NCBI GenBank assembly: GCA_944376065.1
Contig: CALWBL010000003.1
Location: forward strand, 124,001-188,000
DNA: 64,000 nt
From: an uncultured Butyricicoccus sp.
Lineage (GTDB): Bacteria > Bacillota > Clostridia > Oscillospirales > Butyricicoccaceae
Reading direction: 5' to 3'
Part shown: piece by piece, positions 29,448 through 37,821 of the stretch
How positions within the stretch are numbered: position 1 is the stretch's first letter
Layout: the number at the start of each line of letters is the position of its first letter
Position numbers and translations under genes: made by a program
Notes under the pieces: model-generated
What the model was told of the DNA's origin: nothing
What the model saw: the letters and a program-made list of their open reading frames with translations, nothing else
Database searches by the model: none

Positions 29448-29801
29448 TCACTCCAGAATATGCTCGATGCCTTGATTTATGATTAAACGGACATGTTCAT
29501 CTGCAAGTGAATAAAAAACAGTTTTACCTGCACGCCTTGCTTTTACAAGTTTTGCAGATTTGAGCACTCTAAGCTGATGTGAAATAGCGGATTGAGTAAG
29601 ATTTAACAATTCAGCTATATCACATACACACATTTCAGACTCGAATAGTGCATATAAAATTTTCACTCTTGTTGAATCGCCAAAGACCTTAAAAAGTTCG
29701 GCTAAATCATACAGAGTTTCATCATTTGGAAGGTCATGCTCGACCTTATGGATAATATCTTCGTGTATACACTTTTCATCACAGCATATATCTATACACA
29801 T
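29448..29801 (-). CDS. ArsR/SmtB-family metal-sensing repressor (CadC/CzrA-like)
   Basis: 117 residues from the chosen start. Winged helix-turn-helix with FKVFGDSTRVKILYALFESE, the alpha-3 sensor motif CVCDIAELLNLTQSAISHQL (ELCVC-like, two Cys) and an extra Cys-rich N-terminus (CIDICCDEKCIHED), as in CadC-type Cd/Pb sensors. The C-terminus has DEHVRLIINQGIEHI, similar to the alpha-5 zinc-site helix. Two more in-frame codons sets upstream would include the operator, so the ATG at 29801 with AAAGGAAG is preferred. First gene of the operon with the HMA protein and the ATPase. Confidence 0.9.
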   Translation of the reverse strand: MCIDICCDEKCIHEDIIHKVEHDLPNDETLYDLAELFKVFGDSTRVKILYALFESEMCVCDIAELLNLTQSAISHQLRVLKSAKLVKARRAGKTVFYSLADEHVRLIINQGIEHILE

Positions 29802-29818
29802 ATAAACAAACTTCCTTT

Positions 29819-29840
29819 CATATGAATAAGTGTTCATATG
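29819..29840 (-). promoter_or_regulatory. palindromic operator of the ArsR regulator
   Basis: CATATGAA (29819-29826), 6 bases, TTCATATG (29833-29840): perfect 8-bp arms, matching the ATATGAAxA-type inverted repeats bound by SmtB/CadC proteins. It sits between the -10 and the start codon. Confidence 0.85.
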
Positions 29841-29843
29841 TTT

Positions 29844-29871
29844 ATTATATTTCTTTTTTTTAGATTGTCAA
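29844..29871 (-). promoter_or_regulatory. promoter of the metal-efflux operon
   Basis: On the minus strand TTGACA (29871-29866), a 16-base spacer and TATAAT (29849-29844), consensus hexamers. The operator lies immediately downstream. Confidence 0.8.
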
Positions 29872-29906
29872 GTAAATTGTGAAAATAAAATGCAATCTTT
29901 TTTTCC

Positions 29907-29938
29907 TTTACAAAATAGATGTATTATGATAATATAAT
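29907..29938 (+). promoter_or_regulatory. putative tRNA-Arg promoter
   Basis: TTTACA (29907-29912) with TAATAT (29930-29935, 17-base spacer) or the overlapping TATAAT (29933-29938). The tRNA begins about ten bases downstream. Confidence 0.5.
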
Positions 29939-29947
29939 CTGTAACAT

Positions 29948-30024
29948 GCGCCCGTAGTTCAATTGGATAGACCGTCAGATTCCGGTTCTGAATGTTGGGG
30001 GTTCGAGTCCCTTCGGGCGTGCCA
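29948..30024 (+). tRNA. tRNA-Arg (anticodon CCG)
   Basis: 77 bases including an encoded CCA. Acceptor GCGCCCG pairs with CGGGCGT (one G-U pair), anticodon stem TCAGA/TCTGA, loop TTCCGGT giving anticodon CCG for the CGG codon, T-arm GGGGGTTCGAGTCCC. The D-stem (GTTC with GACC) has one U-C mismatch at positions 11-24, which is unusual. Followed directly by a strong terminator, so it is a single-gene transcript. Confidence 0.95.
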
Positions 30025-30029
30025 AAAAA

Positions 30030-30067
30030 CAAAAGACCTTGCAGAAAAAGTTCTGCAAGGTCTTTTG
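30030..30067. terminator. bidirectional terminator after tRNA-Arg
   Basis: A 17-bp perfect stem (30030-30046 with 30051-30067) with a 4-base loop. It closes the tRNA transcript and, on the other strand, overlaps the end of the phosphoesterase gene. Confidence 0.93.
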
Positions 30068-31171
30068 TTATTCATTGTCATCAAATGCAGGTAAAGATTC
30101 GCCATTTAATGCTGCTAATGCATATCTAAGTGATAACATAATAGTATTTTTTTCGTTTTCGTCCTTAGCGTTGTCCAAAAGCTCATGATATCTTCTTGAT
30201 ACATGACCCCTTAAATCATCATCTTTAGAATAACGCCATATACTCTTTCTTTCTGATGTATTATCAATAATAACGGCATTTAGGAATATTTGATTTAATA
30301 CAGATTCAAGTGCTGATAGATTTGGATCATAACAACGTTCTCCCGTTAGTTCAAGTGCTGCACATACACGAGTATGATTTTTAGGTATCATAGGTGTAAG
30401 CACTTGTTGAAGCATTCGGTCACTCATAAGAGATGTAAAATCAATTTTAAGTTTGTGAAATTCCATACCAACACCTGGAATAAAGCGGAATTTTGTTTCT
30501 TCACCTAGCTGACCAAATAAAAAGCCTTTTTTTCCAGTATCATCAGCGCCAGTGCTACATGGACTTCCGGGGCAAGCATATACAGTTTTTCCGGCTCTAT
30601 GCATACCGCTGTAAGCATGATTATGACCAAGTGCAGCATAATCAAAACCACTTGCTTTAAAATCAGCAGAAGAAAGGGGATTATAGCCGCTTTTTGTCTT
30701 TAAATCTGAATGTACTAGCAGTAAATTATATTTATCTGGTACTAAATTCACATCAAGCGGAATAGAAGCACTTTGGTCACAAAATGCAGCACCCCAAACA
30801 ACACCAATATCACTAATTGGAAAAGAGGTCAGTGTAGGAGATGAAAATACATAAACACAGTCTGGGCGTTTTGCGGTTAAGTAGGGGCTTTGAGCACATA
30901 AGTAATCATGATTGCCAGGGGAGATAAGCACACAACAATTTGCTTTTGATAAGATTGAAAAGGCATGATTGACAATTTCACTTTGGGGAACAGGTTGGTC
31001 AAATAAATCTCCTGCGATTAAAATTGCATTTACAGACTGATTATTAGCATAGTCAATGGCTTGTTGCAACACATCAAATTGGCTTTCTTTTACTTTTTCT
31101 GCTTTTTCAGGTGATAGAAAAGAATAAGCTGCACCTAAGTGTAAATCGGCTAAATGTAAAATAGACAGCAT
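30068..31171 (-). CDS. SbcD/YhaO-like DNA repair metallophosphoesterase
   Basis: 367 residues. Calcineurin-like motifs in order: LADLHLGAAYSF (DxH), AGDLFDQPVPQS (GDxxD), SPGNHDY (GNHD), LVHSD and LGHNHAYSGMH (GHxH), the two-metal site of Mre11/SbcD nucleases. The C-terminal ~100 residues are outside the catalytic domain. The ATG at 31171 starts the usual MLSILHLADLH and has AAAGGAG before it; an open extension of 47 codons upstream has no homology. In Bacillus the partner ATPase YhaN is adjacent; here a YhaN-like gene lies 19 kb away. Confidence 0.87.
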   Translation of the reverse strand: MLSILHLADLHLGAAYSFLSPEKAEKVKESQFDVLQQAIDYANNQSVNAILIAGDLFDQPVPQSEIVNHAFSILSKANCCVLISPGNHDYLCAQSPYLTAKRPDCVYVFSSPTLTSFPISDIGVVWGAAFCDQSASIPLDVNLVPDKYNLLLVHSDLKTKSGYNPLSSADFKASGFDYAALGHNHAYSGMHRAGKTVYACPGSPCSTGADDTGKKGFLFGQLGEETKFRFIPGVGMEFHKLKIDFTSLMSDRMLQQVLTPMIPKNHTRVCAALELTGERCYDPNLSALESVLNQIFLNAVIIDNTSERKSIWRYSKDDDLRGHVSRRYHELLDNAKDENEKNTIMLSLRYALAALNGESLPAFDDNE

Positions 31172-31496
31172 GGGCTGTAAACTCCTTTTATGAAAATAGC
31201 ATTGCCTTGGAAATAAGGTATGGTAAGTTAAGTATATCATAAAAAAGATAAATAATACATAATATTTATGCAGTACAAAACCCGCTCTGGGGGTGAGCGG
31301 GTTTTGCAGCATTCTTCACAAAATAAACAGTAGGGGTAAAAAAGGGGGATTCAAAAGAAAGAACAGAAAAGATTCTGCTATCAGCTCAGGGTGACCTGCC
31401 CCTTACTGATGTATTAAGTATACCCCAAACATAGCTGTTATATGTGAATAAAATATGAACTAGATGTAAAGAATATTTTGAAATTTTATAGCGAAA
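31172..31496 (-). other. intergenic region with terminator and a possible structured or decayed repeat
   Basis: Holds the dnaI terminator (31277-31305). Between 31327 and 31420 are self-complementary blocks: CAGTAGGGG (31328-31336) can pair with CCCCTTACTG (31410-31419) with one bulge, enclosing CAGGGTGACCTG (31387-31398) and TTCT/AGAA segments. No protein-coding signal. It could be a small RNA or an intergenic repeat remnant; I cannot name it. Confidence 0.35.
31277..31305 (-). terminator. terminator downstream of dnaI
   Basis: An 11-bp perfect stem (31277-31287 with 31295-31305) ending in TTTTG on the minus strand, about 190 bases after the dnaI stop. Confidence 0.75.
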
Positions 31497-32501
31497 TCAT
31501 GAACGATTTGCAAGTTTACGTTTTAATTTGCGAATATCATCACCCAAAAATCGGAAAATGGTAAACTCTCCAATTAAACGTGAAGCAATGGCAGCAGAAT
31601 ACCTTTTTTCTATCTCATTTGGAAGTAAATTAGTGCTGACAATCATAGGCTTATGTGACATCAGTCTATTATTTATAAGAGAATAGATAACAGAAACGGC
31701 AAGAGATGGTGGAAACTCTGTTCCGAGGTCATCTAAAATAAGTAAATCTGCTTTTTCATATTTATATATAGCCTCTTTGGCTTTTTCGGCATCTGCATTG
31801 TTAAACTTTACACTTTCATAGTTGTTTAAAATATTTATAGCTGTGTCATACGCAACAGAAAAACCAGATTCTGTCACAGTTTTTGCAATGCAGGTTGAAA
31901 GAAATGTTTTGCCAAGTCCAGCAGAGCCATAAAATAAAAGATTATCAGAATTTTGGCTAAAATTATTAGCATATTTTACACATTCATCAAAATTCGCCTT
32001 TATATTTTCACGAGGGGATATATTTAAGCGAGAATCTCGTGCATCAGAATAATAATCTAGTTTAAATGATTCAAAATTTTGGTCTTTTATTGGTAAAACG
32101 GTTGAAAGCTGGTTGTTTAATCGCTCCTGATATGCATTTTTAAGGCAACGACAAGGAGTAGTTCCTATATAACCCATATCATCACAGATTTTACAGTCTG
32201 GTTTATCATCAAGAAAATCTGCTGGAATATTGTTTTTAATAAGTAGTTGTTTGCGTTCTTGTTGAAGTGCTAAATTCTGCTGTTTAAGGTTTTTCACAGC
32301 CTGCTCAGGGTCATCACCAGATTCAAGGGCAATTTTCATAACAGATGCAGCTGTGCCCCTAAGCAAAGAATCTATTTGACGTATACGAGGGACTCTTTGA
32401 TAAACCTCCATACGTCTCTCGCTTAACTTATGAGAACGAAGTTCACGTTTAATCTCGTATTCACGAAGAATACCTGAAAGTATTTGTTTATCAAATTGCA
32501 T
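31497..32501 (-). CDS. dnaI: primosomal helicase loader DnaI/DnaC-like AAA+ ATPase
   Basis: 334 residues. The N-terminal part binds the replicative helicase and contains a zinc-binding cluster CKICDDMGYIGTTPCRCL (residues ~101-118). The AAA+ domain has Walker A FYGSAGLGKTFLSTCIA (~190), Walker B LLILDDLGTE (~250), sensor VSTNLLPNEIEKRY and an Arg finger in ASRLIGEF. It loads DnaC/DnaB helicase at origins and stalled forks. The ATG lies 3 bases after the DnaD-type gene, behind AGGAGGG, so the two are one operon. Confidence 0.93.
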   Translation of the reverse strand: MQFDKQILSGILREYEIKRELRSHKLSERRMEVYQRVPRIRQIDSLLRGTAASVMKIALESGDDPEQAVKNLKQQNLALQQERKQLLIKNNIPADFLDDKPDCKICDDMGYIGTTPCRCLKNAYQERLNNQLSTVLPIKDQNFESFKLDYYSDARDSRLNISPRENIKANFDECVKYANNFSQNSDNLLFYGSAGLGKTFLSTCIAKTVTESGFSVAYDTAINILNNYESVKFNNADAEKAKEAIYKYEKADLLILDDLGTEFPPSLAVSVIYSLINNRLMSHKPMIVSTNLLPNEIEKRYSAAIASRLIGEFTIFRFLGDDIRKLKRKLANRS

Positions 32502-32504
32502 ATA

Positions 32505-33458
32505 TTATCCCTCCTGTGCTTGATTTTGTCTACGTCTTTCGAAATCTTCAAGCCATTCAAGCTCCCAATCCTCAAGTTTATCTGTTTGTTTAGTTGAATA
32601 TTGTATGTTGTTATTTTGAGTCTTTCGTTCAATCTCTGGTTCTATAGCTGTAACTTCTGCAACTGTATGAACACCTTTTTCATGCCATGATAGCAGAATT
32701 TTTTTAAGATAATTAAGACTAAACTTGTCAATGTTATCATACATACGATTTATTGCAAGCTCCACAGTTTCAGGTGGAAAGCCTTTTTCAAGGCAAGCGG
32801 ATGCAAATTGACGTTCTTTTGCCGCAGGTTCACGGCCAACAATATGCATGGCATCAAAAATTGCTTGTATAAGCGGTTTTTGAACCTCCAATTTTTCGAG
32901 ATATTGTTGTGCATCATGATATGTATATATTCCCATGTCTGACCAAATATAAGCCTCGCGTTCAACATCGCGCCTTGTTACCGAATTACGCTCACGCTTT
33001 AAATAGCTTAAAAGCTCTATTATAACTTCAGCGGGCAATCCAAGATGGTCATAAATCATATAAAGACTACGAATTTGTGGTTCATTAAGAAGTTTGCCGA
33101 AAACATCTTCAGCAGTGGAGCAAACAGCAGAAAATTTATGGTCATGCTCTCTAGCTTGCCTAAGCTCAGCGGGAGTATAATTTGGTTTTGGTGTTTTAGT
33201 TGGAGAAGAGACGACTTCATCAGCGGCTTGTTGCTGAATAATCAAACCGTTAAGAGTAAAAATTGCACGTTCATAGCGCTCTTTTGAAAATTTAAGTTCA
33301 CGCATAGCAGTATTTTCATTTAAACGCACACCAGTTCGTACAACATATAAATATAATAAAGCACTATCACCATCGCCACAGCTTATTAGTTTATCCACAA
33401 TATCACATCGAATAACACGAAGCTCACCATCAGGCAGAAGTAGTGAAGTTAAACTCAT
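32505..33458 (-). CDS. DnaD/DnaB-domain replication initiation protein
   Basis: 317 residues. It contains two DnaB/DnaD C-terminal (DDBH2) type modules: around residues 120-190 (PQIRSLYMIYDHLGLPAEVI, then EREAYIWSDMGIYTYHDAQQ) and around 215-280 (ERQFASACLEKGFPPETVEL, ending NYLKKILLSWHEKG), where the YxxxI(L)xxW motif of this fold is visible. The N-terminal ~90 residues resemble a winged helix. Such proteins remodel DNA at oriC or at PriA-bound forks and recruit DnaI. Preceded by GGAGGGAGTG and a good promoter. Confidence 0.88.
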   Translation of the reverse strand: MSLTSLLLPDGELRVIRCDIVDKLISCGDGDSALLYLYVVRTGVRLNENTAMRELKFSKERYERAIFTLNGLIIQQQAADEVVSSPTKTPKPNYTPAELRQAREHDHKFSAVCSTAEDVFGKLLNEPQIRSLYMIYDHLGLPAEVIIELLSYLKRERNSVTRRDVEREAYIWSDMGIYTYHDAQQYLEKLEVQKPLIQAIFDAMHIVGREPAAKERQFASACLEKGFPPETVELAINRMYDNIDKFSLNYLKKILLSWHEKGVHTVAEVTAIEPEIERKTQNNNIQYSTKQTDKLEDWELEWLEDFERRRQNQAQEG

Positions 33459-33532
33459 AAGATTTCACTCCCTCCAAAACAATATAAAAAATTAGTAAAA
33501 AATAAACAACATAATAAAAATACTGTGCGATT

Positions 33533-33561
33533 ATTATATCGTGTTTAAGTTGATAAAACAA
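33533..33561 (-). promoter_or_regulatory. sigma-A promoter of the dnaD-dnaI operon
   Basis: On the minus strand TTGTTT (33561-33556), 17-base spacer, TATAAT (33538-33533), 75 bases before the start codon. Confidence 0.7.
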
Positions 33562-33617
33562 GACTGTATATTTTTCTAATTTTAAATCTATGTTTCGATT
33601 AAAACTCTAATTTTCAG

Positions 33618-33830
33618 ACCCAAAATCAGGAGATAAATGTGTATGCCAGATGATAAAACTACAAAAGCCTCCAGAGACTCACAAATACGCTCCCACTATG
33701 CAGATTGAGGAATAACGCTACCAGCGACTGAAATGAGTATATTTAAGATAGTATTGATAATGTTGCTAGCTTGCAAAATATTCCTTATTCATCTGATAAA
33801 TGTATTCCCGAAGTTGATCATTTCTTATAA
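33618..33830 (+). pseudogene. possible remnant of an unidentified short gene
   Basis: Two coding-like stretches in different frames: one reading CVCQMIKLQKPPETHKYAPT then MQIEE to a stop near 33709, and one reading DSIDNVASLQNIPYSSDK then CIPEVDHFL to a stop near 33830. The region lacks an intact frame. The family is not recognised and this may be chance. Confidence 0.25.
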
Positions 33831-33989
33831 GCTAAAAAATATGTATCGTGTATAAAAATTGCTGCAATAGACATGGAAATTCTCTTAAATTACTGATGAT
33901 TTTTGAAAATTGATATAGTATAATAATAACGAATTATACTGTAACGCATAACATCGTGCGTTATATCATAGATAGGAAGGAATCCTTCA

Positions 33990-35258
33990 ATGAGTAGTAA
34001 TACGATGATTACGTTGTTGCTTGATGGCGTGCAGGAAACCGATGGTCTTTGCTCATTTAATCGCAAGATTCTGTTTACTGATGCGGCTAAGTTGATGACA
34101 GATGCATTGGCAAATACGCCATTGCAAAGGGTGGAGCGTTTGTCTAAGTTGGGTCAAACTCCATTCAAATCTGAGCAGGAGGCACTCAAAGCAGTGCAGC
34201 TGCCAGAAGATGCAGAAAACATTCTTATCATTTCTATCGCAATGCCTGAACTTTCAAAAGCAGATTTTGAAAGAATGGCGAAACTGCATACTGTAATTGG
34301 TCAGGATATAACTCTGCTTGTGACACAAAATATGTCTTACTCTGAAAATGCTGTTTTGCGTGATGAGAATGATTGTGCCTATAAGATTGGTCATGGAAAT
34401 GGACAAAAGGCATTGCCCGCGGCTATTTTCAAAAGGTCAGTGCTTGAAAAGGTATTAGCTAACGCAGAAAATCTCTTTGATGCTGTGAATCTAGCAGCAG
34501 CAGAAGGTGCAGTGGTTGATGTATGTCCTGTGCAGGAAGTTACAGTTGTAACAGATGGCATAAAGGCGTATGAGGCACAGAAGAAGATTATGATGAAGAT
34601 TAACCTCTCATATATTGCAAAGGGTGTGCAAATCCTCTCACCAGAAAATACTTTTATTTCACCAGATGCACAAATTGAGGCGGGTGCAACAATTCTTCCA
34701 GGCTGCATTATTAAACAAGGCTGTAAAATTGGTGCAAATGCTACAATTGGTCCAAATAGTATGCTTGAAAAAGCAGAAATCGGTGCAGGTACCAATGTTA
34801 ATAACTCACAATTTACCGATTCCTCAATCGGTGAAAATGCAACAGTTGGTCCATTTGCTTATGTCCGTCCAAATTGTAAAATCGGTGATAAAACTCGCAT
34901 AGGCGATTTTGTAGAGCTTAAAAAGGCTGTTATTGGCAATGGAACAAAGGTAAGTCACCTTACTTATATCGGTGATGCTGATGTTGGTGAGCGTGTAAAC
35001 TTTGGTTGTGGTACGGTTATTGTAAACTATGATGGATATAATAAAAGTAAAACAATCATTGGTGATGATTGCTTTATTGGCTGCAATACAAACCTTATTG
35101 CTCCAGTAACGCTTGGCGACAGAGTGTTTACTGCTGCTGGTACAACTGTTACAAAAAATGTGCCTGATGGAGCACTCACAGTTGCAAGAGCCAGACAAAC
35201 CAACCTTGAGGGTTGGAATGACCGCCGACGTGAGCGTATGGCGGCCGAGAAAAAATGA
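33990..35258 (+). CDS. glmU: GlmU-like protein: glucosamine-1-phosphate acetyltransferase with degenerate N-terminal domain
   Basis: 422 residues. The C-terminal half (about 215-415) is an intact left-handed beta-helix acetyltransferase with hexapeptide repeats and the GlmU active-site stretch [20 protein letters not shown] then [19 protein letters not shown], including the catalytic His of SHLTY, and [16 protein letters not shown]. The N-terminal half should carry LAAGxGTRM for UTP binding but reads [20 protein letters not shown], so the uridylyltransferase site is lost although the rest of the domain length is kept. The gene probably makes GlcNAc-1-phosphate only. It overlaps the region before prs, the usual firmicute glmU-prs order. 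Ribosome binding site GGAAGGA. Confidence 0.9.
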   Translation: MSSNTMITLLLDGVQETDGLCSFNRKILFTDAAKLMTDALANTPLQRVERLSKLGQTPFKSEQEALKAVQLPEDAENILIISIAMPELSKADFERMAKLHTVIGQDITLLVTQNMSYSENAVLRDENDCAYKIGHGNGQKALPAAIFKRSVLEKVLANAENLFDAVNLAAAEGAVVDVCPVQEVTVVTDGIKAYEAQKKIMMKINLSYIAKGVQILSPENTFISPDAQIEAGATILPGCIIKQGCKIGANATIGPNSMLEKAEIGAGTNVNNSQFTDSSIGENATVGPFAYVRPNCKIGDKTRIGDFVELKKAVIGNGTKVSHLTYIGDADVGERVNFGCGTVIVNYDGYNKSKTIIGDDCFIGCNTNLIAPVTLGDRVFTAAGTTVTKNVPDGALTVARARQTNLEGWNDRRRERMAAEKK

Positions 35259-35320
35259 TAAAATCGAGAGAGACGAAAAAATTAAAATTTTATGCAATGA
35301 ATGCAGGGGGTATTGATTCC

Positions 35321-36280
35321 ATGATTTCTCACGGTAAAAATATTAAAATTTTCGCTGGTAGTTCTCACCCAGCACTGGCAATGCAGATAGCATCTGCACT
35401 AGGTCTTACTTTAGGTAAAGCAACTATTGGCACATTCTCTGACGGAGAATGTTCTATCTCGATTTCTGAGACCGTTCGTGGTTCAGATGTTTTTCTTGTA
35501 CAGTCAACTTGTGAACCTGTTAATGATACACTTATGGAACTGCTTATTATGATTGATGCTTGCCGCCGTGCATCTGCTGGCCGTATTACAGCGGTAATTC
35601 CATACTTTGGCTACGCTCGTCAAGACCGTAAGAGCAAGGCTCGTGATCCGATTTCTGCAAAGTTGGTTGCAAATCTGCTTACTACTGCAGGTGCAGACAG
35701 AGTCCTTACAATGGACCTTCATGCAACTCAGATTCAGGGATTCTTTGATATTCCTGTGGATAACCTATTTGGTTCTTCTGTGCTTATTCCTTATTATGCA
35801 GGGAAGTTCGGTGTATCTCGCACAGATACTGTCGTTGTATCTCCAGACCTTGGGTCTGTAAACCGCGCAAGAAAGTTTACAGAAAAGCTCGATTTACCAC
35901 TAGCTATTATTGACAAGCGTCGTCCGAAGGCAAATGTATCTGAAGTAATGAACATAATCGGTGATGTAAAGGGCAAGAAAGTTCTTCTTATCGATGACCT
36001 TATTGATACTGCTGGTACTCTGGTCCATGCAGCAAGTGCGCTTGTTGAGAAGGGTGGAGCAACTGAGATTTATGCTTGTGCATCTCATGGTGTGCTTTCA
36101 GGCCCAGCAATAGAACGTATTCAAAATAGCCCAATTAAAGAACTGACTTTACTTGATACTATTGCACTTCCACAAAATAAGATGATTGACAAAATCAACA
36201 TCCTAAATGTTGCACCAGTATTTACTGAGGCTATTGCTCGTATTTATGAGGAAGTATCTGTTTCTACTCTGTTTGATTGA
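35321..36280 (+). CDS. prs: ribose-phosphate pyrophosphokinase (PRPP synthase)
   Basis: Makes PRPP from ribose 5-phosphate and ATP for nucleotide, His and Trp synthesis. 319 residues from the ATG at 35321, chosen because GGGGG lies about 10 bases upstream and the protein then starts like other class I PRPP synthases ([15 protein letters not shown]). Features: [36 protein letters not shown] (ATP-binding flexible region), [18 protein letters not shown], and the PRPP-binding loop [14 protein letters not shown] near residue 220. An in-frame start overlapping the glmU end at 35255 exists but has no ribosome binding site. Confidence 0.97.
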   Translation: MISHGKNIKIFAGSSHPALAMQIASALGLTLGKATIGTFSDGECSISISETVRGSDVFLVQSTCEPVNDTLMELLIMIDACRRASAGRITAVIPYFGYARQDRKSKARDPISAKLVANLLTTAGADRVLTMDLHATQIQGFFDIPVDNLFGSSVLIPYYAGKFGVSRTDTVVVSPDLGSVNRARKFTEKLDLPLAIIDKRRPKANVSEVMNIIGDVKGKKVLLIDDLIDTAGTLVHAASALVEKGGATEIYACASHGVLSGPAIERIQNSPIKELTLLDTIALPQNKMIDKINILNVAPVFTEAIARIYEEVSVSTLFD

Positions 36281-36298
36281 TTTATTGGGTTATTTAAG

Positions 36299-36336
36299 AG
36301 GCGGACAAGCGATTTCTTGTCCGCCTTTGTTTTTTA
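36299..36336 (+). terminator. terminator of glmU-prs
   Basis: An 11-bp perfect stem (36299-36309 with 36316-36326) followed by TTGTTTTTT. Confidence 0.92.
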
Positions 36337-36355
36337 AAGTTAATAAGGAGATACT

Positions 36356-37132
36356 ATGAAGATTTTAGCAGTGGGTGATGTTGTAGGTTCAGCAGGACTG
36401 CAATATTTAAAAAGTAGATTACGTAAAATTAAACAGGAAAATCAAATAGATTTTGTTATTGTAAATGGAGAGAATTCTGCTGGTGTGGGAATATTTCCCC
36501 AACAGGCAGATGATATTTTTGCAGCAGGTGCAGATGTAGTAACACTTGGCAATCATGTATGGAATAAACGTCAAATTATACCATACCTTGAGGATAACAA
36601 ATATATATTGCGTCCAGCAAATTTAGCTCCACAGGTTCCAGGTGATGGTTTTGGCATTTATGATGCTTTGGGATATCGTGTGCTTGTGATGAATTTAATT
36701 GGAAGATGTGAAATGGCTTTCGGACCAGATAATCCATTTTTAGCAGCCGATAAAATTCTGCGTAAAATGGAAAGCAAATATGATATTGCCATATGTGAAA
36801 TCCACGCAGCGGCAACAAGCGAAAAACTTGCTATGGGCTTTTATCTTGATGGCAGGGTTTCCGCTGTTTATGGAACACATACACATGTACAAACGGCAGA
36901 TGAGAGAATAAATCCAAAAGGCACAGGTTATATAACCGATATTGGAATGACAGGACCCATTTGGTCTGTTCTTGGAGTTAAACCTAAGCAGTCTATTGCG
37001 ATGTTTAGGGGAGATATAACAGAAATGTTCCAAACCGCTGAGGGTGAATGTGCTATTGGTGGAATTATTTTTGATATTGATACATCAAATAAAAAATGCA
37101 TAAGTGTAAAACGTATTTTTGACAGACAATAA
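36356..37132 (+). CDS. ymdB: YmdB-family (TIGR00282) metallophosphoesterase
   Basis: 258 residues, the normal length. Motifs: LAVGDVVGSAGLQYL (D of GDVVG), VNGENSAGVGIF (the two-metal Glu/Asn), TLGNHVWNKRQI (GNH), DIAICEIHAAATSEK (the family has DxHAEATSEK) and YGTHTHVQTAD (GTHTH). In Bacillus the enzyme has cyclic nucleotide phosphodiesterase activity and affects biofilm formation and RNase Y output. There it neighbours rny; here rny is 15 kb away. The start follows TAAGGAGA. Confidence 0.93.
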   Translation: MKILAVGDVVGSAGLQYLKSRLRKIKQENQIDFVIVNGENSAGVGIFPQQADDIFAAGADVVTLGNHVWNKRQIIPYLEDNKYILRPANLAPQVPGDGFGIYDALGYRVLVMNLIGRCEMAFGPDNPFLAADKILRKMESKYDIAICEIHAAATSEKLAMGFYLDGRVSAVYGTHTHVQTADERINPKGTGYITDIGMTGPIWSVLGVKPKQSIAMFRGDITEMFQTAEGECAIGGIIFDIDTSNKKCISVKRIFDRQ

Positions 37133-37134
37133 TA

Positions 37135-37172
37135 AAAACATCGTGCTACATAAAAATGTAACACGATGTTTT
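37135..37172. terminator. bidirectional terminator between ymdB and the convergent membrane protein gene
   Basis: A 17-base stem with one C-A mismatch (37135-37151 with 37156-37172) and a 4-A loop, with A/T runs outside. Confidence 0.85.
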
Positions 37173-37176
37173 AGTT

Positions 37177-37818
37177 TTATTTTTTGAGCATCGCTTCAAA
37201 TTCTGGAGTGATGTTTTTCTTTGTAACAAAAAATGATATTACAAGCAATAAATAAGTTATATCAAAATTGCTCTTTGATATGATTTTTATAAATACACAC
37301 ATAAGTATAGTCACTATATCAAGGTATTTATAAATACTTTTGAAATTATATCGTTTTATAATTCTGTGCTTAATTCTATAGTTTTGAAAAGCAATTGCAC
37401 CCGCAACACAGCCAATAAGAGCATCAAGCCAGTAATTTATAAGATATTTGCCTGTTACAAGATTGTTTAAGAAAAATAATACCATACTTAGTGTGAAAAC
37501 AACCCAAATACTAGCGATAATCACTTTTTCATAGTCCTGCTGACAGAGTTTTTTACGCATAGATTGCAAAACAGAACGTTTTGAAAATTTTGCAGCATAA
37601 TCCTTAACCGGTTGAGGAAAAGCCTCCTTAATTGTTTTACCCTCTTTCATAGCATCAAAACATTGCTCAAGAGCATAGTTTGCAGCTGCACTTTTTTCAA
37701 AATCTGTAAGCGAATTAGTAGATGTAATCTTATTTAAGACATCATTAAAAAACTCCTGATATTCAGGTGAGAGTTTCTTTGTTAAATAAAGATTATCAAT
37801 ATGAATTTGTTTTTTCAT
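37177..37818 (-). CDS. hypothetical membrane protein
   Basis: 213 residues. Residues 1-95 are polar and helical (NLYLTKKLSPEYQEFFNDVL), followed by four hydrophobic segments: VIIASIWVVFTLSMVLFFL, LINYWLDALIGCVAGAIAF, YLDIVTILMCVFIKII and FDITYLLLVISFFVT. The layout of a helical head before paired membrane segments resembles DUF1048/DUF1129-type proteins, but I do not recognise the family with confidence. It starts 3 bases after the aminopeptidase stop with no good ribosome binding site of its own, so expression probably depends on coupling to that gene. Confidence 0.7.
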   Translation of the reverse strand: MKKQIHIDNLYLTKKLSPEYQEFFNDVLNKITSTNSLTDFEKSAAANYALEQCFDAMKEGKTIKEAFPQPVKDYAAKFSKRSVLQSMRKKLCQQDYEKVIIASIWVVFTLSMVLFFLNNLVTGKYLINYWLDALIGCVAGAIAFQNYRIKHRIIKRYNFKSIYKYLDIVTILMCVFIKIISKSNFDITYLLLVISFFVTKKNITPEFEAMLKK

Positions 37819-37821
37819 AGT

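Larger units (their letters stand above)
33459..33989. other. 531-base intergenic region between dnaD-type gene and glmU
   Basis: Contains the minus-strand promoter (33533-33561), a TATAAT at 33919-33924 that is the likely glmU -10, and a 7-bp hairpin (TAACGCA 33942-33948 with TGCGTTA 33957-33963) in the glmU leader. Between about 33618 and 33830 the base composition and frames look like a decayed short gene (see findings). Nothing else is recognised. Confidence 0.5.

Noticed and set aside
31306..31496. 6S RNA or SRP RNA as the identity of the block after dnaI
   Set aside because: The SRP GGAAG tetraloop region and the long continuous 6S rod with open central bubble could not be found; only one long-range stem is clear.
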